Of a stretch of 5,292 bases of DNA, positions 1 through 5,292 are shown in pieces. How positions within the stretch are numbered: position 1 is the first letter of the stretch; each line of letters opens with the position of its first letter. This DNA is from Deltaproteobacteria bacterium (GTDB taxonomy: Bacteria; Desulfobacterota; Syntrophobacteria; B119-G9), in contig QMLL01000151.1 in assembly GCA_003646715.1 (NCBI GenBank), positions 1 to 5,292 on the forward strand, given 5' to 3'. The translations under genes were made by a program, and so were the position numbers. The notes below the pieces were generated by a model. That model was not told the DNA's origin. It did no database searches and saw only the letters and a list, made by a program, of their open reading frames with translations.

Positions 1-84
1 CTTGAAAAGGCTGTGAGCTTGTCGCCTCCTGATTATGAACTTGCAAGAAATAACCTGGAAGAATTAAGGCGTCGAAAAAAGTAG
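1..84 (+). CDS. C-terminal end of a TPR-like protein (partial, 5' end outside window)
   Basis: Frame 1 is open from the first base to a TAG at 82-84, giving 27 residues that begin LEKAVSLSPPDYELARNNLE and finish with a basic tail, ELRRRKK. The pattern of a KA-hydrophobic helix, a proline-containing turn (SPPDY) and a second helix rich in A, N, L and E resembles the last tetratricopeptide repeat of a TPR protein, where the consensus has a proline just after the first-helix LxLxP turn. TPR repeats are protein-interaction scaffolds. The role of this protein cannot be told from 27 residues. It is co-directional with the CYTH gene 132 bp downstream, so a shared transcript is possible but not shown. 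I am fairly sure this is a real gene end and less sure of the TPR family. Confidence 0.62.
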   Translation, partial: LEKAVSLSPPDYELARNNLEELRRRKK

Positions 85-122
85 CTTTGCCCGGCAATAT
101 ATCGCAAGTTCTTTGAGTTACC

Positions 123-177
123 CTTTAGATCTCTTTGCCATACTGAAGTTCTCCAAATATTTCTTTTGGCTAAAGAG
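123..177 (+). repeat. Two mutually exclusive inverted-repeat pairings upstream of the CYTH gene
   Basis: In the 132-bp gap between the TPR-like gene and the CYTH gene, CTTTAG (123-128) can pair with CTAAAG (170-175). Alternatively CTCTTTGCC (131-139) can pair with GGC-T-AAAGAG (168-177), with one bulged T. The right arms overlap, so only one stem can form at a time. Neither is followed by a T-run, so neither looks like an intrinsic terminator. The loops are long (28 nt or more) and the stems weak. This may be chance in AT-rich DNA. Otherwise the gap holds only the possible -10 box and the ribosome binding site listed separately. Confidence 0.25.
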
Positions 178-191
178 GTTTAGGAGATATG

Positions 192-197
192 TATAAT
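192..197 (+). promoter_or_regulatory. Possible -10 box (TATAAT) for the CYTH gene
   Basis: A perfect TATAAT lies 19 bases before the GTG start. No good -35 is found at 16-18 bp; the nearest candidate, TTGGCT at 166-171, is 20 bp away. Initiation 6-8 bases downstream of this box would fall at or inside the AGGAAGG ribosome binding site, leaving a very short leader. The site is therefore doubtful. Confidence 0.25.
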
Positions 198-201
198 CAG
201 C

Positions 202-208
202 AGGAAGG
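202..208 (+). promoter_or_regulatory. Ribosome binding site of the CYTH gene (AGGAAGG)
   Basis: AGGAAGG ends 8 bases before the GTG at 217 and decides that start. No other good initiation codon lies between the in-frame stop TAG at 181-183 and the conserved N-terminal NIEIKARV strand. Confidence 0.75.
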
Positions 209-216
209 AATTAGCG

Positions 217-744
217 GTGCCATCCAATATTGAAATAAAGGCTAGAGTCAGCGATTTGTCTGGGTTAAGACGAAAGGCCAGAGAGCTTGCAACGGGACCG
301 TGCAAGATCCTTTCTCAGGAAGACATCTTTTTCAGTACCCGGACTGGAAGGCTTAAGCTACGGATTTTGAGCGAGAATTCGGGTGAATTAATATACTATG
401 AACGCTCTGATTCAAACGAACCCAGGCTGTCAAAATACGCAATCCACGAAACCTCGCGCCCGCTTGAATTGCGGCAATTACTTACATCTGCACTCGGTGA
501 AATTATCACGGTGAGAAAAAACAGAGTGGCCTACATAGTAGAGCAAACGCGGATTCATATCGATGAAGTTGAAAATCTCGGAAGCTTCGTTGAACTGGAA
601 GTAGTTCTGAGGCACGGGCAGGACCCGGAAGAAGGTAGAATCATAGCGAAGCAATTAATGAACGAGCTTGGTATCGATGAATCCCACCTAATACCTCACG
701 CGTATGCAGACCTCCTGTTGGCTAAGCTTAAAAAAAGTATATGA
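217..744 (+). CDS. CYTH domain protein (class IV adenylate cyclase / triphosphatase-like)
   Basis: This complete 175-residue protein is one CYTH domain, the triphosphate tunnel metalloenzyme fold that includes class IV adenylate cyclase (CyaB), thiamine triphosphatase and inorganic triphosphatase. These cytoplasmic enzymes bind a triphosphate substrate and divalent metals inside a beta-barrel tunnel. Visible signatures are the N-terminal strand NIEIKARV (residues 4-11), QEDIFFSTRTGRLKLRI (34-50) with the basic GRLKLR strand, LIYYERSD (58-65), VRKNRVAYIVEQTRIHIDEVE (99-119), LGSFVELEVVL (121-131), and an HAYADLL helix near the end (161-167). The first Glu of the family's ExExK motif is Asn4 here, which I recall as typical of the NxExK bacterial subgroup rather than a defect. 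The GTG start is set by AGGAAGG at 202-208. The gene converges with the TraG-like gene across 54 bp (745-798), where I see no convincing hairpin terminator. The exact substrate cannot be assigned. Confidence 0.93.
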   Translation: MPSNIEIKARVSDLSGLRRKARELATGPCKILSQEDIFFSTRTGRLKLRILSENSGELIYYERSDSNEPRLSKYAIHETSRPLELRQLLTSALGEIITVRKNRVAYIVEQTRIHIDEVENLGSFVELEVVLRHGQDPEEGRIIAKQLMNELGIDESHLIPHAYADLLLAKLKKSI

Positions 745-798
745 CCGGTTGTCAGCTATTGTCCGCCCCCCTTATCTACAAAAAGATATCTGTTGGCC

Positions 799-1155
799 TT
801 ATTCTTCCCAATCAATGTTATTTATGAATTCCAGCATCTTGGCTATCTCATCTTCGACCTGTTTCACAGGCTTTGCGTGCCTACGTCTGCTTCTCTCTCT
901 GATACGTTCTGCCACTTCATTGTCACACGCCGCACCATCCAATATCGTCTCGATATTAAAAGGCGGGATAACCTTTCTTTCCATGCGAAGGCGTACATAA
1001 GCCTGCCAGTTAGGCAATTCCTTTATATCCAGATCCCGGAAATAGGGATAAAACATCGGTTGAAGCTTTGTCGCATCATCGATTCCAACTCCAAAAACCA
1101 CGAAGGTTCCCACGTTACCCAGAATCGCATTGAGCACAGACTGACTGCTGTCGCT
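799..1155 (-). CDS. C-terminal segment of the TraG-like ATPase, in the -1 frame
   Basis: Read from AGC at 1155-1153, this frame gives SDSSQSVLNAILGNVGTF, then VVFGVGIDDATKLQPMF, ELPNWQAYVRL, and a charged helical tail, ending at TAA 801-799. The GNVGT...F.VG..DA..L pattern and the ELPNW.AYVRL segment are the standard end of TraG/HerA-like type IV secretion ATPases, immediately following the LANQF motif. It is therefore the displaced tail of the same protein. A GTG at 1137-1135 could formally start a 112-residue peptide, but nothing like a good ribosome binding site precedes it and the conserved block begins before it. Independent translation is unlikely. Confidence 0.85.
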   Translation of the reverse strand, partial: SDSSQSVLNAILGNVGTFVVFGVGIDDATKLQPMFYPYFRDLDIKELPNWQAYVRLRMERKVIPPFNIETILDGAACDNEVAERIRERSRRRHAKPVKQVEDEIAKMLEFINNIDWEE

Positions 1156-3359
1156 TTTTTTTGTCTATCTGTGATAGTAAACTGGTTGGCAAGGATTAAC
1201 CCGAGGCCGTACTTTCGAGCCTCGGCAAGAAGTTCCACAAAATCGTCCGAATTAACATTTTGAAACTCATCTACGTACAAAAAGAAAGGTGTTCTCTTAT
1301 TTCCGGGGATTTCAGCGCGTTTCATTGCCGCGTTTCTGAATCTTGTGATTATCTGGGACGTAAGTAAACTGCTCACAGTCGAACCAAATCGCCCCTTGCC
1401 GAGATTAACAAGGAGAATTTTTCCTTCTTCGAAGATTTTTTCAATATCTATCGTGGAACGCCTCTGGCCAACTATCCTCTTCAAAATGGTATCGCTTACA
1501 AACCTGCCAAATTTGGAAGTGACATAAGGCGCTATATTGGAAAGATGAGCTTCACCACTGGTTCTTTCAAGTTCTCGTAAAAAATTTTTTACGACCCGGT
1601 CTTCTATACTTTGCTCAAGCCAGGATCTAAAAGCGCCGTTCAAATAGAGTGTAGGAAAGTAGAATAACGTTGGACTAAAATCTCTTCTTCGTCGGTCACC
1701 CATGAGAAGCTTCAGCATATTCCTAAAATTATGCTCAAATATTGGCCCACCTGTAGTCCTCATATCGTATATCTGATCCAGCGTCTGATAAAGATTATCT
1801 ATGATGAGGTCTCGCTCTTGTATAGTTTTCCACTCGAGTATATTGAATCCCACTGCACATTCCGTGTCCAGCGGATCAAACAGTATCACATCATCATGTC
1901 GATTTTCCGGTATTTTCCCCAATATTTGTTCTACCAGTTCACCATGAGGATCAATAAGGCAAAGGCCGTAACCCTTTCTTATATCCTGAAGTATCAGGTT
2001 TTCCATGAATGTAGATTTCCCGGTACCCGTCATGCCTATTATGAACATGTGTTTTAACCGGTCTTTTATACGACAGTATACAGGCTGCTTTATCCCGCGG
2101 TGAACACTGTTACCAAGCAGAATGCGATCCTGACTTTCAGATATTTCTTCCGGAATGTTAGCAAAGGCACTTCGAAAGCGTTTCACCGTAAAACCCGGAG
2201 AATCATTTCGAGGAGGATACGGGATCTGTATTACTGAAATCGCCTCCTCCGTGGAGAAACTTTCTTTTTCATAGAAATAGAAAGGATCCAAAGCTCTTTT
2301 GACATTCACGTTTTCAATTCTAAAACTCCCATTGAAAAAACTCTCTATCTCCCTTTCAACACTTTTCCCGGTAACGCTCTCCCCCACCAGGTTTAAAAGT
2401 GCGCAGTCCGGTTCTTCAAGGGTATAGAAAGCAAGCTGAGCCAGAAGAGCTCCTTCGTTAAGTTCCAGGCTTCGTCTGAAAAGCAGCTTTTGCAAAACTG
2501 AAAGTTGGTGAACGTACACCTGTTTAGATGTGACTGCTCCCGTGATGTATGCATCACACTCTTCTACCACCTTTTTCATAGCCTGCGTTTCTTCTTCTAC
2601 GCTTTGAGATGCCCGCAGCTTTACCGAAATCCACACCGGATAGGATGACCACAAAAGATACTGGATCAACCGTTCGTGACCCAGTGGATTTACCGTCCAG
2701 GGAAAAGAGTATGTTGCTGCCGGATCTTCCAGTTTAGCTTCTCCCAGTGAAACCACAAAACCTATCTTGTTCTTTGCAAGAGATTCTGCAATATTTATGT
2801 GTTCACGGTGTCGAAGTATCAAAGTTGCCCTGTTTGGAGTAAATGGCTTACAAATATTTCCGAGTACTTTTGGATCTTTAACAGGTGTGAATTCAACCTC
2901 GGGAAAGCAACTGTTTAACAACCCCTGAAATATTGTGGCGTATTTTAGAGCCATAGTAAGTACCCTTCCCCTACTACCTGAAAAAACTCTGAGCAGAAAG
3001 GAATACTGAACTTCCCCTTTGAGTTTCCATTCCAGATGAGGAATACTCACCATATTGAGTTCAACAATTATATTGGAAGGCCACGAGGAAATTGCTCGAG
3101 CAAATGCCGCACGGTTCTTGTACAAGTTGTCCAGGTAGGAAAACTTCTCACCCGTTTGGTCTACACCTGGCTCCTTTGGGAGAAACTGCGAAAAAGCGAG
3201 ATCCATAGCCAGAACATTTGAGAGCTTCCACGCAGCGACAGTCTGGTACTTCCCTCTTTTTACTACTTCTTTTTTAATAAAAGGGATACACAAACTCTCC
3301 AGCATTAGATTTCCTCCTTTAAGTGCTGCGTCTTTTTCAAGATCTTTTTTGGTGTGCAT
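799..3359 (-). CDS. TraG/VirD4-like type IV secretion DNA-binding ATPase, frame broken by one base at an A8 run
   Basis: The product resembles the hexameric DNA-pumping ATPases (TraG/VirD4 coupling proteins, HerA/FtsK superfamily) that feed DNA to conjugation machines. Counting from the ATG at 3359, residues 1 to about 400 form a family-specific N-terminal region. The segment LKHMFIIGMTGTGKSTFMENLI carries the Walker A P-loop (GMTGTGKST, 442-450), followed by LCLIDPHGELVEQIL, VILFDPLDTECAVGFN, the Walker B strand FFLYVDEFQN (D697, E698) and LILANQF. Directly after DRQKK the frame is lost. The expected continuation, SDSSQSVLNAILGNVGTF to a TAA at 799-801, lies in the -1 frame. Without a shift, translation adds about 43 unrelated residues and stops at 1023. 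With a -1 shift the protein is about 853 residues, normal for this family. I see no predicted transmembrane segment at the N-terminus. No relaxase or other T4SS gene is in view. It may be intact with a sequencing error, recoded, or a pseudogene. The family call is firm; the frame status is open. Confidence 0.88.
1155..1162 (-). other. A8 homopolymer at the frame break (possible slippage site)
   Basis: On the - strand the 0-frame codons are CAA AAA AAA GCG, and slipping back one base gives AAA AAA AGC. This satisfies the X-XXY-YYZ layout of a -1 slippery site (A-AAA-AAA). In the -1 frame a TAG sits at 1167-1165, just upstream, so that frame is usable only from the A-run onward. No Shine-Dalgarno-like stimulator lies about 10 bases upstream and only a weak stem (ACAG/CTGT) follows, so strong programmed frameshifting is not supported. 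Runs of this length are also frequent sequencing-error and mutation sites. Confidence 0.6.
3313..3318 (-). promoter_or_regulatory. Second strong ribosome binding site inside the TraG-like gene (AGGAGG)
   Basis: AGGAGG lies 7 bases before an in-frame ATG at 3305-3303 (protein MLESLCIPF...). This would yield a product 18 residues shorter than the one from the ATG at 3359. Both sites have near-perfect spacing, so the sequence does not decide between them. The segment between the two starts (MHTKKDLEKDAALKGGNL) is short, charged and possibly untranslated leader. Confidence 0.55.
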
Positions 3360-3365
3360 TAATTC

Positions 3366-3371
3366 CCTCCT
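3366..3371 (-). promoter_or_regulatory. Ribosome binding site of the TraG-like gene (AGGAGG)
   Basis: AGGAGG stands 6 bases before the ATG at 3359-3357, an ideal arrangement. An upstream in-frame TTG at 3383 is not used in this annotation because the ribosome binding site lies between it and the ATG and nothing suitable precedes it. Confidence 0.65.
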
Positions 3372-3517
3372 TTTTTGGGTCAATAAAGCGATCTCGCGAA
3401 TTTCATCGTCCGCTAGACCCTAATGACGACAAAAAGGAAGAAGTATTACCCAAGAAAAGGAAGGGTATGTTGCTAAGGCATGTGTTTCGCTCGATCGTGG
3501 TTAGGAAATTGGTCTAA

Positions 3518-3547
3518 ATAGTACAAAAAGTTGCGCAAGTCTTCCAA
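3518..3547 (-). promoter_or_regulatory. Candidate promoter for the TraG-like gene, with a TTGCGCAA palindrome in its spacer
   Basis: On the - strand, TTGGAA (3547-3542) and TACTAT (3523-3518) are separated by 18 bp, each matching four of six consensus bases. The spacer holds the perfect 8-bp palindrome TTGCGCAA (3531-3538), which would be a natural place for a repressor. The candidate begins 14 bases after the stop codon of the DUF4143 gene and would leave a leader of about 150 bases. That leader contains a short inverted repeat, TACCC (3447-3451) and GGGTA (3463-3467). Evidence is only resemblance to consensus. Read-through from the DUF4143 gene is the alternative. Confidence 0.28.
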
Positions 3548-3560
3548 TTACTCAAAAACT

Positions 3561-4838
3561 TTATCTGATAGGAATTGGTGCCTGGAACAAACGCCTGGAA
3601 GGAATAGCCCAGATTTGAGGCTCATCGATCCGTTCAATACTATCTCCACGATAAACTACGATTCCACCTATCCACCTGTTTCCGAGACTTGAAGCAATTT
3701 TTTTCATCGCTCCGATATCTTTTCCAACAATAATCTTCCTGGACTTTATTTCCATCCCTATTACTCCCCGTTCTGTTTCAATAAGAACATCCAGTTCCAT
3801 CCCAGATCTTGTCCTGTAGAAATATACTTCCACATCTAGCTGTACTGTTTTTATCCATTTGACAAGTTCTGAGACAACCATTGTTTCATATATCTCTCCA
3901 GTAGCCTCTCCCCTGAAGCCACTCAACTGGCGCAGAATACCCACATCCAGCCAGTAGATTTTGGGCGTTTTGATCACGGAACTTGTGAGGTTTTGATAGT
4001 AGGGTTGAAGGAGTATAGTTTGATACGAAATACGAAGGTACTCCAGGTATCTTCTGGCAGTGTCGACACTAACTCCAGCATCTCTGGCAAGTTCCGAATA
4101 ACTAAGCAGGGATCCTGAACGCAGAGCCGCCAGGCGTTGAAATTTTCTAAAAGGCGAAAGATCATTAAGGCGGGCGAGATCACCGAGATCTCGCTCAAGA
4201 TAAGTATAGCCATAATCTTTCAACCACTTCCATCTTTCCGACTCGCTAAGAGGCAAAAGAGCCGGCATACCTCCCCACCTTAAAATAAATTCTTCAGCAC
4301 CCCTATAAGCAGCATCTTCTCCTCCCAAAAGACTCGCTGGCACCTTTGATAGGCTGCGTTCCAGATTTTCCGATAAGAGAATTGAGTGCAGCAGCGGCTC
4401 CGGCACACTATTTGTTTTTGTAGAGTTATTCATTTCACATTGCATAAGTGGCCACAACTCGTAAAAGAATGCCCTTCCCGCCAGGGATTCTCTAACTTTT
4501 TTAAGAAGGAGAATCTGGCTGGATCCTGTTAATACTGAAAAAGAGATACTGCCTTCATCAAATGCGTACTTTACTTTTTCGAAAACAACCGGGGCCTTTT
4601 GAGCCTCATCCAGGACGGCGTTACCCACGGATGTTCCCCAGGATGCTGAATGAATATTATTGACAACCTCCCTGTTTTCGGGAGAATGTAGGTTAATGTA
4701 TTTCAAATTGGCGTATTTTTCTTTTGCCAGTGTAGTTTTACCTGTTTGCCTAGCGCCTGTGAGAACCACCAAGCGCCTGGCCAATGGATCTGGCAAGTAT
4801 TTTTTTAAAACGCGCTTTTTCTGTAATGTTTCGCCCAT
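3561..4838 (-). CDS. AAA ATPase with C-terminal DUF4143 domain
   Basis: This complete 425-residue protein belongs to the large bacterial and archaeal family of single-chain ATPases (AAA_14 plus DUF4143). Their biological role is mostly unknown. Motifs in order: Walker A GARQTGKT (residues 28-35), Walker B NAVLDEAQ (73-80, acidic pair D77 E78), a sensor-like strand VLTGSSQ (102-108), and RWGGMP (187-192), which opens the DUF4143 part. Then comes a helix-turn-helix-like stretch (about 245-275, SYSELARDAGVSVDTARRYL) and the KIYWLDVGILRQL strand and helix. A C-terminal PD-(D/E)XK-like core follows, with E348, D350, E363 and K365 (GMELDVLIE...GMEIKS). Whether this core cuts nucleic acid or is only a structural relic is not known. 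The ATG is the only credible start: an in-frame TAA lies at 4865-4863 and the P-loop follows 27 residues later. No Shine-Dalgarno sequence precedes it. The TraG-like gene follows 201 bp downstream on the same strand, but a functional link is not shown. Confidence 0.93.
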   Translation of the reverse strand: MGETLQKKRVLKKYLPDPLARRLVVLTGARQTGKTTLAKEKYANLKYINLHSPENREVVNNIHSASWGTSVGNAVLDEAQKAPVVFEKVKYAFDEGSISFSVLTGSSQILLLKKVRESLAGRAFFYELWPLMQCEMNNSTKTNSVPEPLLHSILLSENLERSLSKVPASLLGGEDAAYRGAEEFILRWGGMPALLPLSESERWKWLKDYGYTYLERDLGDLARLNDLSPFRKFQRLAALRSGSLLSYSELARDAGVSVDTARRYLEYLRISYQTILLQPYYQNLTSSVIKTPKIYWLDVGILRQLSGFRGEATGEIYETMVVSELVKWIKTVQLDVEVYFYRTRSGMELDVLIETERGVIGMEIKSRKIIVGKDIGAMKKIASSLGNRWIGGIVVYRGDSIERIDEPQIWAIPSRRLFQAPIPIR

Positions 4839-4844
4839 AATCGT

Positions 4845-4873
4845 AAAATATACAGTTAAATTTTATATGTCAA
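4845..4873 (-). promoter_or_regulatory. Near-consensus promoter giving a probable leaderless mRNA for the DUF4143 gene
   Basis: On the - strand a perfect TTGACA (4873-4868) is followed by a 17-bp spacer and TATTTT (4850-4845); a TATATT two bases earlier is an alternative with a 15-bp spacer. Only six bases, ACGATT, separate the -10 from the ATG at 4838. Initiation at the usual 6-8 bases would start the RNA at or within a couple of bases of the A of ATG. The lack of any purine-rich ribosome binding site agrees with a leaderless transcript. The -35 overlaps the TGA stop of the HU remnant (4872-4870). Confidence 0.6.
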
Positions 4874-5181
4874 ATACGAAATCGTTTGCATCTTAATATC
4901 TGGTCTAGGGTAATTACCAGTAAACCTGATACGAAAGGAGGTTCCAACTTGAATCGATATTCAAAGGGAAGATTTTTCTCGCAGGAATACTTAAAAACGA
5001 CATCCCACCTCGGAACAGGATAGAAATATCTTCCCGATTTGGGATCCTTCAATTTCAACACTTTTCGTTCTTTTACCCGAAAAGTACAAATCCCCTGACA
5101 TTCACCCTACCTTCTTTCCCAAGAGCCTGCGAGATAATCTCAAAAATCGATTTTACGATTCTTTCCGAGTCTCTCTCTGGT
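4870..5181 (-). pseudogene. Broken HU/IHF-family DNA-binding protein gene (5' truncated by an IS, one-base deletion)
   Basis: Reading from 5181 on the - strand, the frame gives ERDSERIVKSIFEIISQALG, then KEGRVNVRGF, then goes out of frame to a TAA at 5075-5073. Adding one G in the GGATTTGTAC context near 5085-5090 restores GFGTFRVKERKVLKLKDPKSG, then a segment ending PVPRWDVVFKYS. These match the HU/IHF core: helix 2, the GFGTF turn after the first strands, an R.K.R arm, N/DPKTG and a ..IP...V.FK closing strand. HU proteins are about 90-residue nucleoid proteins that bend DNA as dimers. Here the first dozen or so residues are absent because an IS21-like end begins at 5182, and after FKYS the frame runs on for about 35 unfamiliar residues to TGA 4872-4870, so the end may be altered too. 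The gene is almost surely dead unless the frameshift is a sequencing error. Confidence 0.72.
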
Positions 5182-5182
5182 T

Positions 5183-5203
5183 GTGCTAACATAAAATTGA
5201 CCA
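5183..5203 (+). repeat. IS terminal repeat, outer copy
   Basis: GTGCTAAC, then AT, then AAAATTGACCA. It differs from the inner copy only at the two central bases (19 of 21 identical). Confidence 0.8.
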
Positions 5204-5216
5204 GTTAGAGGTATGA

Positions 5217-5237
5217 GTGCTAACGCAAAATTGACCA
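5217..5237 (+). repeat. IS terminal repeat, inner copy
   Basis: GTGCTAAC, then GC, then AAAATTGACCA, in the same orientation as the outer copy and 34 bp further in, just over three helical turns. This suggests transposase subunits bound along one face of the DNA. Confidence 0.8.
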
Positions 5238-5292
5238 TGCTTGGTGAGAGAAATCCTCTTATAATTAGCAGATTTTAAGACTGCTAGTGAGA

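Larger units (their letters stand above)
5182..5292 (+). mobile_element. End of an IS21-family insertion sequence (continues past the window)
   Basis: The sequence from TGTGCTAAC at 5182 has the hallmarks of an IS21-type terminus: it begins with TG, and it carries two direct copies of a 21-bp repeat that each end in AAAATTGACCA, 34 bp apart. IS21-family elements carry such multiple terminal repeats, which act as transposase (IstA) binding sites, and the TTGACCA motif reading inwards is familiar from that family. A TATAAT at 5260-5265 could be the -10 of the transposase promoter. No transposase coding sequence is visible in the 111 bases available, so family assignment rests on the end alone. 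The outer boundary coincides with the loss of the HU coding frame. The target duplication cannot be checked because the other end is outside. Confidence 0.65.

Noticed and set aside
87..97. TTGCC-C-GGCAA palindrome just after the TPR-like stop, as a terminator
   Set aside because: A one-base loop cannot form a hairpin, and there is no T-run after it.
189..233. A 14-codon ORF (ATG at 189, stop TGA at 231-233) overlapping the CYTH start
   Set aside because: AGGAG lies only 2 bases before its ATG, too close for good initiation. The peptide is tiny and featureless, and AGGAAGG fits the GTG of the CYTH gene.
745..798. A bidirectional terminator between the convergent CYTH and TraG-like genes
   Set aside because: Only a five-pair AT stem (TATCT/AGATA, 775-790) is present, with no GC-rich stem and no proper T-tract in either direction.
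793..1263. A + strand ORF opposite the C-terminal part of the TraG-like gene
   Set aside because: The - strand is clearly coding here by conserved motifs, and the + translation has no recognisable features.
3323..3517. A + strand ORF across the gap before the TraG-like gene, with a lysine-rich stretch
   Set aside because: It starts inside the TraG-like gene on the other strand, has no ribosome binding site and resembles no family. Its Lys/Glu richness comes from purine-rich intergenic DNA.
4870..5061. The 63-codon ORF as an independent small gene
   Set aside because: Its start is an internal TTG within the HU-like core (VLKLKDPKSG). It is the 3' part of the HU pseudogene, not a separate gene.
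1..5292. CRISPR arrays, tRNA or rRNA genes
   Set aside because: I saw no regularly spaced repeats beyond the two IS-end copies, no tRNA cloverleaf and no rRNA-like stretches.

Overview
This is bacterial DNA of moderate, slightly AT-leaning composition. Genes are compact and most start sites have strong AGGAGG-type ribosome binding sites. The gene set is a CYTH triphosphate-binding protein, a TraG/VirD4-like type IV secretion ATPase, a DUF4143-type AAA ATPase, an HU remnant and an IS21-type end. It would fit an anaerobic lineage such as Thermotogota, Firmicutes-like or candidate phyla, but no marker settles the taxonomy and I offer no species.

Left part, + strand: the last 27 codons of a TPR-like protein end at 84. 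After 132 bp comes a complete CYTH-domain gene (GTG start at 217, ends 744), which converges tail to tail with the next gene across only 54 bp.

Centre, - strand: a large TraG/VirD4/HerA-like DNA-translocating ATPase spans 3359 to 799. Its reading frame is broken by one base at an A8 run (1155-1162). The Walker motifs lie in one frame and the well conserved C-terminal segment lies in the -1 frame. Read through with a -1 shift, it gives a normal-looking protein of about 853 residues. This is a homopolymer sequencing error, a recent mutation, or slippage-based recoding; the sequence alone cannot decide. Upstream of it on the same strand (3561-4838) is an ATPase with a DUF4143 domain. That gene has no Shine-Dalgarno sequence, but a near-consensus promoter ends six bases before its ATG, suggesting a leaderless mRNA.

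Right part: reading leftwards from 5181 is a decayed HU/IHF-family gene with one missing base. It has lost its first dozen or so residues exactly where an IS21-type insertion-sequence end begins (5182 to the window edge, with two copies of a 21-bp terminal repeat spaced 34 bp apart).

How the genes work together: no clear pathway links them. The pattern is an accessory region, with an isolated conjugation-type ATPase lacking relaxase or T4SS partners in view, a DUF4143 ATPase of the kind found in accessory DNA, a dead HU gene and an IS. I found no convincing evidence of a new multi-gene system. The most worthwhile leads are the A8 frameshift, the leaderless promoter and the IS-disrupted HU gene, which was recoverable only by reading across two frames.
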